This document shows positions 27,669 through 36,435 of a DNA stretch of 64,000 nucleotides, piece after piece; the stretch's first letter is position 1; each line of letters begins with the position of its first letter. The stretch comes from UBA822 sp036336795 (GTDB lineage Bacteria > Gemmatimonadota > Gemmatimonadetes > Longimicrobiales > Gaopeijiaceae), in NCBI GenBank assembly GCA_036336795.1, contig JAYZFL010000007.1:1-64000 (forward strand), written 5' to 3'. Both the position numbers and the translations under genes were made by a program. The notes under the pieces are model-generated. The model was not told the origin of the DNA and searched no databases. It saw nothing but the letters and a program-made list of their open reading frames with translations.

Positions 27669-28510
27669 TCGTCTTCTCGCTACTGCTTGTAGTTGCGGGT
27701 TTCGGAGATCCTTTGGAGGGTCAAGGGGATCTCGATGTGGTCAACGTGCTGATTTCAGCGGGCCGCACTGAGGAAGCACGTGCTATTCTAGAATCGTGGT
27801 GGGAAGACTATCATGCTTTGGCTGACAGAGGTGATCGTCAGCAGGCTTTGTGGTTACGAGCTGTGCTTACGGTGGACCCGTTGATAGCTGGACTCGACTA
27901 TCAGCGTCTGGTATTGACTTATCCCAGTAGTCCATATTCCGACGAGGCCCTACAAAGATTGGGCTTGATTTCAGCTGCGGAGGGAGACCTGGCGGAGGCG
28001 GTAGACTATTTTCGTGCCCTTGTGCGTGATTATCCAGGAAGTCCGAAGCGGGGGATTGCGCTGGCTTGGCTCTCTGAAAACGAAATGGAAACCGGGGCAG
28101 GGAAGGTATCTCTCACCGGGACTGAAGCGGTGGGTGGGCAGCGCAAAAGCGCGCTTTTCCAGACCGGCGAACTGGGTGTGAGTTTACCCTCTGAGGTTGC
28201 CATTCTCGAATCGCCAGATGCTCCAGCTTTGCAACGAGCGGAGTCAGAGCTTCTCCGGGTAGAGTCGAGATATGCAGTTCAGTTAGGGGCTTTCCTGCTT
28301 GCAGAACGAGCTGAGCGTCTGATGGAGATCGGAGAGGATGCCGGATTTGTGACTCGTTTGGCACGAGTGAAGGAGAGCGACCTGATCCGCGTGCGGATCG
28401 GCAACTTTACCGATCGTACCGAGGCGGTAAAGTTGATGGAAAAGATCCACGAACTTGGCTACGATGCTACCGTTGTTAGGGACGTGACCCTTGAAGAGCC
28501 GTTCAGGTGA
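27626..28510 (+). CDS. SPOR-domain protein with TPR-like region
   Basis: 294 residues. A hydrophobic segment at about 13-28 (VIVFSLLLVVAGFGDPL) resembles a signal peptide. Residues about 35-150 hold TPR-like helices (YSDEALQRLGLISAAEGDLAEAVDYFRALVRDYPGS), as in outer-membrane assembly or YbgF-type proteins. The C-terminal 75 residues (YAVQLGAFLLAERAERLM to IRVRIGNFTDRTEAVKLMEK) are a SPOR domain, which binds peptidoglycan stripped of stem peptides at division sites. It starts within holA, out of frame, so the two are probably co-translated. Confidence 0.87.
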   Translation: MASNIDGSRRHQSVIVFSLLLVVAGFGDPLEGQGDLDVVNVLISAGRTEEARAILESWWEDYHALADRGDRQQALWLRAVLTVDPLIAGLDYQRLVLTYPSSPYSDEALQRLGLISAAEGDLAEAVDYFRALVRDYPGSPKRGIALAWLSENEMETGAGKVSLTGTEAVGGQRKSALFQTGELGVSLPSEVAILESPDAPALQRAESELLRVESRYAVQLGAFLLAERAERLMEIGEDAGFVTRLARVKESDLIRVRIGNFTDRTEAVKLMEKIHELGYDATVVRDVTLEEPFR

Positions 28511-28563
28511 GTGTCGTTTAGAATCTCTGGATCCTCCAAGGGGCACTACCGAAGTCGCTAGCC

Positions 28564-30924
28564 TTGATTCACCATTCTCCGATGGTTTGTGGGGACCCCG
28601 TGAACGACGAAACAACAGTCCAAAACACAGGCCGCTCTCCGAAGGCGGCCGCCCGAGAATTGGAGCTGCTCATCCAGGAGTTCCCCATCTTGGGTATGAC
28701 CTGCGCTGCTTGTGTGCGTCGAGTGGAAAGTGCAGTCACTGCTGTTACTGGGGTATCGAAAGTCGAGGTCAGTCTTGCCACTGAGACGGCTCGAGTAGAA
28801 TACGTACCCGGAGCGTTCGATTTCGACGTTCTTAGTAGGGCTGTGGTGGCCGCTGGCTACGAAGTCGATGCTATCGCTGAGACTGAGGAGCTAGAAGAGA
28901 CCCTGAGGCGGCGAGACAAAGAGCGGGAATCTGAGACGGCAGGACTTTTCCGACGCTTTTGGCTTGGAGCCGCGCTGGGCTTCCCGGTCGTGGTGATAGG
29001 ACATGTGCATTGGATCCCCGCCCTATCCGATCTCCCCGCTGAGGTGATGCGTTCATGGTGGGTAGTGAGCGGGGTGCTTACGGTGCCGATCATGGTGTAT
29101 GTGGGTGGGCAGTTCTTTTCGGGCGGATGGTCAGCGTTTCTCCGTCACGACGCAAACATGGACACGCTCGTGTCGCTCGGAACCGGTGCGGCTTGGCTCT
29201 ACTCTACAGTGGCAGTTGCGTTTCCTGCACTCTTTCCGGAAGGCACAGCACATCCATTCTACGAGGCTCCGGCAGTAGTGATAACGCTCGTTATTCTGGG
29301 TCAGGCGTTGGAAGCTCGGGCCAAGGGACGAACATCTCAAGCCGTTCGGGGGCTCATGGATCTGCGCCCGCTTGTGGCTCACGTCATGCGGGATGGCTTC
29401 GAAACAGAGGTGCCCACTATCGAAGTAAGGGTAGGGGATCGGGTCGTAGTGCGGCCCGGGGAAAAAGTTCCGGTGGACGGACGTGTTGTCGAGGGAAGAA
29501 GCATTGTAAACGAGTCGATGATTACCGGTGAAAGCATTCCCACTGAAAAAGGCGTGGAAGACGAAGTCGTGGGAGGCACCATGAATACGGCGGGTATGCT
29601 TCATGTCCAAGTAGAGCGAGTGGGTAAAGACATGGTGTTGTCCCGGATCGTCCAGATGGTCAGGGAAGCCCAGGGAGCCAAGCCTTCCATCCAGAGGATT
29701 GTGGATATTGTGGCAAGCTATTTTGTGCCCGCCGTGATGATCGTCTCGGTTATCTCCTTCTCGGTTTGGTACACCTTCGGCCCAGCCCCAGCCCTGAGTT
29801 ACGCGGTGGTAGTTGCAGTCGCGGTTCTGGTAATCGCGTGCCCATGTGCGTTAGGGCTGGCGACGCCCATCTCCATTATGGTGGCTGTCGGTAAGGCCGC
29901 CGAGTACGGGATCCTCATCCGGAACGGAGAAGCCTTGCAAAGGGCTCGCAATATTGACACGGTTGTGCTGGACAAGACCGGGACGGTCACTCAAGGGATT
30001 CCTTCCCTCACCGATGTTATGCCTTCTGAGGGAATAACATCCGAAGACCTGCTTAGGTTTACTGCCGCCGTAGAAACCGGCTCTGAGCATCCGTTGGGCA
30101 GAGCGATTGTGGACGCAGCGCAGGCGCAGGGAGTCAATTATGGGAAAGCTCAGGAGTTCGCAGCGGTACCGGGCTGGGGAGTAAGCGCCACGGTGGAGGG
30201 CCGGCGGGTTCTTGTGGGTACAGCTGCCTTTCTTGCAGAGGCCGGTGTGGAAGTGGCCGAATTAGAACGGCAATCAACCATGTTGGCCAAAGATGGGCGT
30301 ACCCCCATCGTAGCTTCTTTGGACGGACGGCCTCTGGGGGTCCTTGGAATCTCCGATCCCGTGAAGGGTGATTCACAGGCGGCCGTTCAGCGACTGCAGG
30401 CCCTAGGAAAGCGCGTGGTCATCCTCACCGGGGACCACGAGGCTGCGGGGTGGGCGACCGCCCGTGAGGTGGGTGTGGAAACGGTCTTGGCACGCGTGCT
30501 GCCGGACCAAAAGGCGAAGCACATCAAGGCCCTTCAGAAACAGGGTTTTCGAGTGGCGATGGTTGGTGACGGTCTGAATGATGCTCCAGCTTTAGCTCAA
30601 GCGGACGTGGGGATCGCAATCGGCACCGGCACGGATGTAGCGATGGCAGCCGGTGATGTGACACTCATGGGTGGGTCGCTGAGAGGGGTAGTTGATTTGA
30701 TGGAGATCTCCGAAGCGACCCTTGTGAACATCCACCAGAACCTTGTTGGAGCCTTCATTTACAATGTGCTCGGAATTCCGGTGGCCGCCGGTGTTTTTTA
30801 TCCCTTTTGGGGTATTCTGTTGTCTCCGGTCATTGCCGGTGCCGCCATGGCTTTTAGCTCTGTGACAGTGGTGACAAACGCGAATCGCTTGAGGAGCTTT
30901 GTACCGAGAGGCGTAGAAGCGTGA
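28564..30924 (+). CDS. copA: Copper-exporting P1B-type ATPase
   Basis: 786 residues if the TTG at 28564 is used; ATG 28582 or GTG 28600 are equally possible starts, since no strong ribosome site decides. One N-terminal heavy-metal domain carries GMTCAAC (44-50). Eight membrane helices are expected. The ion-path CPC motif lies near 425 (ACPCALGLATP), the phosphorylation motif DKTGT near 470, the nucleotide-domain SEHPLG near 505, and GDGLNDAPAL near 668. The TGES actuator motif is present as ITGESIP. It pumps Cu+ out of the cytoplasm. A 27-residue membrane peptide gene follows by 22 bp. Confidence 0.96.
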   Translation: MIHHSPMVCGDPVNDETTVQNTGRSPKAAARELELLIQEFPILGMTCAACVRRVESAVTAVTGVSKVEVSLATETARVEYVPGAFDFDVLSRAVVAAGYEVDAIAETEELEETLRRRDKERESETAGLFRRFWLGAALGFPVVVIGHVHWIPALSDLPAEVMRSWWVVSGVLTVPIMVYVGGQFFSGGWSAFLRHDANMDTLVSLGTGAAWLYSTVAVAFPALFPEGTAHPFYEAPAVVITLVILGQALEARAKGRTSQAVRGLMDLRPLVAHVMRDGFETEVPTIEVRVGDRVVVRPGEKVPVDGRVVEGRSIVNESMITGESIPTEKGVEDEVVGGTMNTAGMLHVQVERVGKDMVLSRIVQMVREAQGAKPSIQRIVDIVASYFVPAVMIVSVISFSVWYTFGPAPALSYAVVVAVAVLVIACPCALGLATPISIMVAVGKAAEYGILIRNGEALQRARNIDTVVLDKTGTVTQGIPSLTDVMPSEGITSEDLLRFTAAVETGSEHPLGRAIVDAAQAQGVNYGKAQEFAAVPGWGVSATVEGRRVLVGTAAFLAEAGVEVAELERQSTMLAKDGRTPIVASLDGRPLGVLGISDPVKGDSQAAVQRLQALGKRVVILTGDHEAAGWATAREVGVETVLARVLPDQKAKHIKALQKQGFRVAMVGDGLNDAPALAQADVGIAIGTGTDVAMAAGDVTLMGGSLRGVVDLMEISEATLVNIHQNLVGAFIYNVLGIPVAAGVFYPFWGILLSPVIAGAAMAFSSVTVVTNANRLRSFVPRGVEA

Positions 30925-30946
30925 CCCCGAGGGCAGGAAAACTCCC

Positions 30947-31030
30947 GTGGACGTGATCCTAATCAACGTCGGGGCGGTACTGGTAATCCTGTGGATTGTC
31001 TGGTACTTCTGGATATCGGAAAAGGGCTGA
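30947..31030 (+). CDS. 27-residue single-helix membrane microprotein after copA
   Basis: A GTG start at 30947 is preceded by AGGAAA at a suitable distance. The product begins MDVILINVGAVLVILW and continues IVWYFWISEKG: one transmembrane helix rich in Trp, with a short acidic then basic end. It lies 22 bp after copA and 34 bp before the next gene, on the same strand. Similar tiny leading helices occur in copper-handling gene clusters and in CcoS, but no firm homology can be claimed. It may be an accessory of the ATPase. Confidence 0.5.
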   Translation: MDVILINVGAVLVILWIVWYFWISEKG

Positions 31031-31064
31031 GGGGTGCTGACTGGCCATAAACTAGGAGGCAGAA

Positions 31065-31844
31065 GTGGGATTCGGTGAAGAGGGAAGAACGTCCAGACGC
31101 AGATTCCTAGCTGTAGTGGGCACGGCGGCTTTGGGTCCTGGGTTGGGTGTTGCTCTCCACCGAGAGCCGATTCCCTTGGCGGGGATGACTCGTGAGAGAG
31201 TTGGCCCCAAGCGCCGCTCGATGAGGATCGGCATCATTGGGTCAGGCCGGCAAGGAGGTGCGATTGGACTACTTTGGGCTGCAGCAGGGCACGAGATATT
31301 GTTTTCATCGCGCCACCCCGAAGGACTGAGTGATCTTGTCGAGCGTGCTGGAGCCCGTGCGAGCGCGGGCTTCCCACAGGAGGCCGCGACGTTTGGCGAA
31401 GTTGTGCTCATCGCTGTGCCCTATGGAGCACTCCCGCAGGTGGGGAGAGACCATGCGCCCCTGATGCGTAGGAAGGTCGTGATTGAATGCGGCAATCCAC
31501 GAGCGGATCGTGATGGGCTCATGGCGAATGACGCTATCTCCAAGGGGACAGGAGTTGCATCTGCCGAATACCTCCCAGGTGTTCGTCTCGTGCGCGCGTT
31601 CAACTCCGTTACCTCGCGTACCGTAGAAGAGGAGGCGCATCGCACTGGAGAGAAGGTGGGAATTCCGGTTGCGGGCGACGACGCGGACGCTGTTGAAATC
31701 GCGGTCCAGCTCATAAAGGACGCTGGTTTTGAACCGGTCGTTGTCGGGCCTCTGGCTCGAGCCCGTGAGTTCGACCGAGGTACATCGGTCTATGTGACTG
31801 GAATGACGGCCGCGGAGCTCCGACAGGCCCTAAGCCTTCGATAA
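31065..31844 (+). CDS. Tat-exported NAD(P)-binding reductase, F420:NADP oxidoreductase-like
   Basis: 259 residues. The GTG at 31065 is chosen because AGGAGG lies five bases upstream. It gives a twin-arginine-type signal, SRRRFL at 10-15 followed by AVVGTAALGPGLG. An internal ATG at 31221 has no ribosome site. From residue 53 a Rossmann domain begins (MRIGIIGSGRQGG), with VVLIAVPYGALP and VVIECGNPR in the order of NADPH-dependent F420 reductases and related NADP_Rdtase_F420-fold enzymes. F420 use is not shown. An exported member of this normally cytoplasmic fold is unusual. It may belong to the copA transcript. Confidence 0.75.
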   Translation: MGFGEEGRTSRRRFLAVVGTAALGPGLGVALHREPIPLAGMTRERVGPKRRSMRIGIIGSGRQGGAIGLLWAAAGHEILFSSRHPEGLSDLVERAGARASAGFPQEAATFGEVVLIAVPYGALPQVGRDHAPLMRRKVVIECGNPRADRDGLMANDAISKGTGVASAEYLPGVRLVRAFNSVTSRTVEEEAHRTGEKVGIPVAGDDADAVEIAVQLIKDAGFEPVVVGPLARAREFDRGTSVYVTGMTAAELRQALSLR

Positions 31845-31911
31845 TACTGCCGTTTCGGAGTCGAATATTCCCTGTTTAACGCATGGGTACGTCCGCTCCT
31901 CATTGACTAAG

Positions 31912-31940
31912 TTGATTGGGTTTGGGTGGACGGATATCCT
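31912..31940 (+). promoter_or_regulatory. Putative promoter of the mutS-tonB-cbs group
   Basis: TTGATT (31912-31917) and TATCCT (31935-31940) are 17 bp apart, each matching consensus at four of six positions. This would start the RNA about 55 bp before mutS. Confidence 0.4.
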
Positions 31941-32002
31941 TGTGGCGATACGGTAAGACTTTCGCTTGCTCGCGGTGAGCCGGAGCTCTACAAACCCAGG
32001 TA

Positions 32003-34654
32003 ATGCCAAAGCCTGACGACACCCCTCTGATGCGGCAGTGGAGAGAGGTTAAGTCCCGACACCGGGATTCCCTCGTTTTTTTCCGCGTCGGCGATTTTTA
32101 TGAACTCTTCTTCGGTGATGCCGAGGAGGGTTCACGTCTCCTCGGATTGACACTTACGTCCCGAAACAACGGTGCTGCTTCCCGTGTCCCTCTTGCAGGT
32201 GTTCCGGCCAAGGCCCTGGACGACTACCTTGGCCGGCTCATCGCTCTGGGCAAGCGGGTTGCTATCTGTGATCAGGTCGAGGACTCTGCTGACGCCAAGG
32301 GAATCGTGCGACGCGAAGTCACAGAGACGGTGACACCAGGCACTGTTCTGCACGACACGCTCCTCAGTGCCAACAGGAACAATTTTCTGATCGCGCTCAC
32401 CGAATCCAGCGATGAGCGTGTGGGGCTCGCGATACTGGATCTCTCCACGGGCGAACTCTCGATCCAGGCGGTGCTTGTCGACGAGTTGAAGGCGGAGTTA
32501 GGCCGCTGCGATCCTACTGAAATCCTGCTTCCCAGGTCGCTAGACAATGGTGGAGAGGACACCGCAAGGGGGACCGACTTGACACCCTTGGCCGATGCGC
32601 TTGCTGGACGTCTTCACACATTCCGCGACGACTGGATCTTTGACTACGAGACCGCCGAACAAGAACTAAAGCACCGGTATGGAATTCAGAGCCTTGACGC
32701 TTTCGGTTTCCAGAAGGAGGACCAACTCCTGGTACAGGCCACCGGTGCTCTCCTGGCTTACGTAGCCGAGATACGCCCGAACGGTGTCAGTCACCTCCGG
32801 GCTCCGGAGATCCTCCGCCGCGGAAGCTCCATGCTTCTTGACGAGATGACTAGGAGAAATCTGGAGTTGGTGGAACCGCTCAGGACTGGTGAAGAAGGTG
32901 GCACACTGGTCTCGATCCTGGACAAATCTGTGACTGCGATGGGTGCAAGGGCACTCAGACATTGGATTCTCCATCCCTTGGTGGACGCCGAGAAGATCTG
33001 GCGAAGACAGGAGGCGGTCGCGGAACTCTTCGATGATCCGAATTTGCGCTCCCACCTCAGAACTGCACTGGGTCGTATGACCGACCTAGAACGCATGGCA
33101 GGGAAAATCGGGTCAGGTCGAGTTTTGCCCCGCCAGCTTCTCGGCCTGGGCCGTTCGCTTGCCGAACTGCCCTCAATCCAAGAGGCAGGGGCAGGGGTTT
33201 CGAGTGCATTACTACAGTCACTCGTAAACGAATTAGACCTGTTGGAGGATGTCAACGAGTTAATTGAGGTGTCGATCTCACTGGATGCGCCGCCCACGTT
33301 CCAGGACGGCGGGGTCATCCGTGAAGGTTACTCTGCTGAGTTAGATGAGTTGCGCGCGATGCGAGACGGTGCACGTGACTTCATCGCAAGCCTCCAGGTC
33401 CGTGAGCGTGAACGTACGGCTATCCCATCGTTAAAGGTTGGATTTAACAAAGTGTTCGGGTACTACTTGGAGGTTACGAAGGCGAACCTTGCCAAGGTTC
33501 CGGACGACTTTGTGCGTAAGCAGACATTGGTTAATGCAGAGCGTTATTTCACTCCCGAGCTTAAGGTATGGGAGGAGAAGGTTTTGATGGCGGAGGACCG
33601 GATCGACAAACTGGAGGCAGAGATCTTCGGTGAGGTCCGAAACCGCGTGGCGGCCGAAGTGACCCGCATCCAAGAAGTCGGGATGAGGGCTGCTCAGCTC
33701 GATGTGCTGACTTGCCTCGCTCACGTTGCGGTGAGCAGACGATACGTAAAGCCCGAGGTACACACAGGCTACGGAATGAAGATTACTGCTGGGCGCCATC
33801 CAGTGGTCGAGACGATGATGCCCAAAGAATCATTCATCCCGAATGACCTGACGCTTGACAAGGAGAATCGCATCGTGGTGCTCACCGGCCCGAACATGGC
33901 GGGTAAGTCCACTGTGCTCCGCCAAGTCGGACTGATCCACCTGATGGCACAGATCGGATCCTTCGTGCCCGCAGACCGAGCTTGCCTCGCAGTGTGTGAC
34001 AGGATCTTCACCCGGGTGGGCGCCTCGGATAATCTGGCGCGCGGCCAATCTACCTTCATGGTCGAGATGAATGAGACTGCTTCGATCGTCCACAGCGCCT
34101 CCGAGCGGAGCCTAGTGCTGCTTGACGAGATCGGGCGCGGCACATCCACCTACGACGGTGTCTCGATCGCGTGGGCGGTCACCGAACATCTACATGAGGC
34201 GATTTGCGCCAAGACGATCTTTGCCACGCACTACCATGAACTGACCCAGCTCGGCGACCTTCTTTCAGCTGTGAAAAATATGAATGTTGTCGTACGGGAG
34301 GTTGGGGAAGAAATCGTTTTCCTCCGACGACTCGAGGAAGGTGGCTCGGACCGGTCCTTCGGGATCCAAGTGGCCCGCTTGGCGGGACTGCCCAGGGAAA
34401 TTATCGCTCGCGCGAGGGAACTTCTCACCGAGTTGGAGGGAACACACACAGGTGGGGGTGGGGGCTTAGGCCGGCGCGGAGAGCATCGACTAGCGTCCGA
34501 ACGGTCCCCCGATCAGTTTTCTTTTTTTACAGCTGGAGATCCACCGATCTTAAAGCGGCTTCGGGCCATTGATCCGGACTCCATGACACCGAAAGAGGCC
34601 TTGGACCTGATGTTCGAGCTTCGTAAAGAGATTGGACCGGGAAAAGACAGTTGA
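32003..34654 (+). CDS. mutS: DNA mismatch repair protein MutS
   Basis: 883 residues, normal for MutS1. Near the N-terminus GDFYELF carries the Phe-x-Glu pair that wedges into mismatches. Connector, lever and clamp domains follow (the clamp includes GFNKVFGYYLEVTKAN). The ATPase has Walker A GPNMAGKST near 629, Walker B VLLDEIGRGTS near 705, and ATHYHELTQL. A flexible glycine-rich linker (about 812-825) precedes the C-terminal dimerisation helices. It recognises replication errors and recruits MutL. Its final codons overlap the next gene (TTGA), so a TonB-like lipoprotein is translated from the same message. Confidence 0.97.
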   Translation: MPKPDDTPLMRQWREVKSRHRDSLVFFRVGDFYELFFGDAEEGSRLLGLTLTSRNNGAASRVPLAGVPAKALDDYLGRLIALGKRVAICDQVEDSADAKGIVRREVTETVTPGTVLHDTLLSANRNNFLIALTESSDERVGLAILDLSTGELSIQAVLVDELKAELGRCDPTEILLPRSLDNGGEDTARGTDLTPLADALAGRLHTFRDDWIFDYETAEQELKHRYGIQSLDAFGFQKEDQLLVQATGALLAYVAEIRPNGVSHLRAPEILRRGSSMLLDEMTRRNLELVEPLRTGEEGGTLVSILDKSVTAMGARALRHWILHPLVDAEKIWRRQEAVAELFDDPNLRSHLRTALGRMTDLERMAGKIGSGRVLPRQLLGLGRSLAELPSIQEAGAGVSSALLQSLVNELDLLEDVNELIEVSISLDAPPTFQDGGVIREGYSAELDELRAMRDGARDFIASLQVRERERTAIPSLKVGFNKVFGYYLEVTKANLAKVPDDFVRKQTLVNAERYFTPELKVWEEKVLMAEDRIDKLEAEIFGEVRNRVAAEVTRIQEVGMRAAQLDVLTCLAHVAVSRRYVKPEVHTGYGMKITAGRHPVVETMMPKESFIPNDLTLDKENRIVVLTGPNMAGKSTVLRQVGLIHLMAQIGSFVPADRACLAVCDRIFTRVGASDNLARGQSTFMVEMNETASIVHSASERSLVLLDEIGRGTSTYDGVSIAWAVTEHLHEAICAKTIFATHYHELTQLGDLLSAVKNMNVVVREVGEEIVFLRRLEEGGSDRSFGIQVARLAGLPREIIARARELLTELEGTHTGGGGGLGRRGEHRLASERSPDQFSFFTAGDPPILKRLRAIDPDSMTPKEALDLMFELRKEIGPGKDS

Positions 34655-35046
34655 GAGGAACTTGTAGCCCGTCCAGTGACACCGGCGGTGCACTTACCTT
34701 AGGCCCTCTGGTGCTGGGCGCTTTTTTTATCGCTGGCCTAACTGGTTGTTCCGGTGATCAGGAGATCGACAGCCCATCTCCGCTCAGTACGTCGGTGCCA
34801 ATCGAATATCCGCTTGAGCTGTGGGACCAAGGGATTGAGGGGAGTTCCATTCTCAAGGTGCGCGTCACCGACTCGGGAGCGGTAGACAGCGTCGTCCTAG
34901 TGGAGTCTAGCGGTCACGCTGCCTTTGATTCATCGGCTGTACGTGGTGCTCGGACTCTCAAGTTCAGCCCGGCTCGAAAAGGAGACAAGCGTATCGCAGT
35001 GTGGGCTCACGTGCCGGTCTACTTTTCGAAGAGGTCGCGTCCTTGA
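34651..35046 (+). CDS. Small lipoprotein with TonB C-terminal domain
   Basis: 131 residues from a TTG that overlaps the mutS stop. Residues 15-33 are a lipoprotein signal ending LTGC (lipidated Cys33 with this start). Residues about 50-128 form a TonB_C-like fold: LELWDQGIEGSSILKVRVTDSG, VDSVVLVESSGHAAFDSSAV and GARTLKFSPARKGDKRIAVWAHVPVYF. There is no ExbB or ExbD nearby and no long proline-rich periplasm-spanning region, so it is unlikely to be a classic energy transducer. The T7 run at 34723-34729 lies in the signal. Confidence 0.8.
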   Translation: MRGTCSPSSDTGGALTLGPLVLGAFFIAGLTGCSGDQEIDSPSPLSTSVPIEYPLELWDQGIEGSSILKVRVTDSGAVDSVVLVESSGHAAFDSSAVRGARTLKFSPARKGDKRIAVWAHVPVYFSKRSRP

Positions 35047-36428
35047 GCAACAACTCGATTCCCTACGATAACATTACCGAGGTGGTGGGCTCCACTCCCC
35101 TGATCCGCCTTAATAGCGTGAGCCGGGGTGTTCCGGGAACCCTCTACGCTAAGTGCGAGTTCATGAACCCGGGCGGATCAGTGAAGGACCGTATCGGTCT
35201 GGCCATGGTGGAAGCCGCAGAGCGTGAGGGACAGCTCAAGCCTGGTGGCATCATCGTGGAAGCGACTAGCGGTAACACTGGTTTGGCGCTCGCGATGGTG
35301 GCGGCTATACGGGGGTACCGGTGCATTTTTACGATGCCGGACAAGATGAGCCAAGAGAAGGTAAAGCTCTTGCGCTCCTTCGGTGCGGAGGTGGTTATTG
35401 TGCCAACGGCAGTGCCACCGGATCATCCCGAACACTACACGGTGAAGGCACAGGCCATCGCCCGCGACACGCCAGGGGCTGTTCTCGCGGACCAATTCTA
35501 CAATCCGGCCAATGCCCAAGCGCATTACGAGACTACTGGCCCGGAGATCTGGGACCAGACGGAGGGTAAGGTCACTCACTTCTTCGCCGGCGCCGGAACC
35601 GGTGGAACGATCACTGGAGTGGGCCGCTACCTGAAAGAGCAGAACCCTGATGTTCAGATCGTGGGTGTAGACCCTGTGGGTTCGGTTCTGAAGTCATTCT
35701 TTGATACGGGAGAAGTGACGACGGGAGAACCGTATAAGGTTGAGGGCCTTGGGAGCGACAAGATTGCAGGTGCGCTAGATATGTCGGTCACCGATCGCTG
35801 GATCGCGGTGACGGATTCGCAGTCGTTCGGGATGACTCGCCGACTGGCTCGCGAGGAGGGACTCTTTGCCGGAGGCTCCTCGGGGCTTCTCGTGCATGCG
35901 GCGGTGGAGGTTGCGCGAGAGCTTGATGACAACGCTGTTCTCGTGACGCTTTTGCCCGACTGGGGCGAACACTATCTGACCAAGGTTTACGACGACGACT
36001 GGATGCGAGAGAATGGATTTCTCGGGCGGGCACACCATAGCGTGCACGACATGGTTGCCAGCAAGGACAAGCGCCTGTCGGGGTTGATCAGTGCTCAGCC
36101 TACGACCCCCGTTCGCGTGGCGCTCTCTACACTTACGTCAAACAATGTTTCACAGCTACCGGTCATTCTCAGCGGTGAGTGCGTTGGCTCCCTCACTGAA
36201 GGTGAGCTCATGGCTTCAGTGATTGAGGATCCCGAGTTACTCGACTTGCCGGTCGAGTCGGTCATGGATGCCCCCTTCCCGGTCGTGGACAAACACATGA
36301 GTGCTGAGAGTGCTGTGGGCCTTCTCACTCGCAAGAACCCTGCTGTACTTGTGCGCGAGGGAGGTGCGCTCCAAGGGATCCTCACCCGGTACGACGTTGT
36401 CCGAAACCTAACTGGGACAGCGGATTGA
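35043..36428 (+). CDS. cbs: Cystathionine beta-synthase with C-terminal CBS pair
   Basis: 461 residues from TTG 35043, which overlaps the previous stop and follows GAAGAGG. The extra upstream codons of the longer frame lie in the preceding gene. It condenses serine and homocysteine to cystathionine with PLP. Seen: the PLP-lysine segment NPGGSVKDRIG (Lys near 44), SGNTGLALAM, GAGTGGTITGVGRYLKEQNP and GGSSGLL. Two CBS domains follow from about residue 335 (LISAQPTTPVRVALSTL to GILTRYDVVRNL), as in the regulated enzymes. It sits in the mutS group, before ddl. Confidence 0.93.
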   Translation: MSNNSIPYDNITEVVGSTPLIRLNSVSRGVPGTLYAKCEFMNPGGSVKDRIGLAMVEAAEREGQLKPGGIIVEATSGNTGLALAMVAAIRGYRCIFTMPDKMSQEKVKLLRSFGAEVVIVPTAVPPDHPEHYTVKAQAIARDTPGAVLADQFYNPANAQAHYETTGPEIWDQTEGKVTHFFAGAGTGGTITGVGRYLKEQNPDVQIVGVDPVGSVLKSFFDTGEVTTGEPYKVEGLGSDKIAGALDMSVTDRWIAVTDSQSFGMTRRLAREEGLFAGGSSGLLVHAAVEVARELDDNAVLVTLLPDWGEHYLTKVYDDDWMRENGFLGRAHHSVHDMVASKDKRLSGLISAQPTTPVRVALSTLTSNNVSQLPVILSGECVGSLTEGELMASVIEDPELLDLPVESVMDAPFPVVDKHMSAESAVGLLTRKNPAVLVREGGALQGILTRYDVVRNLTGTAD

Positions 36429-36435
36429 AGGATCC

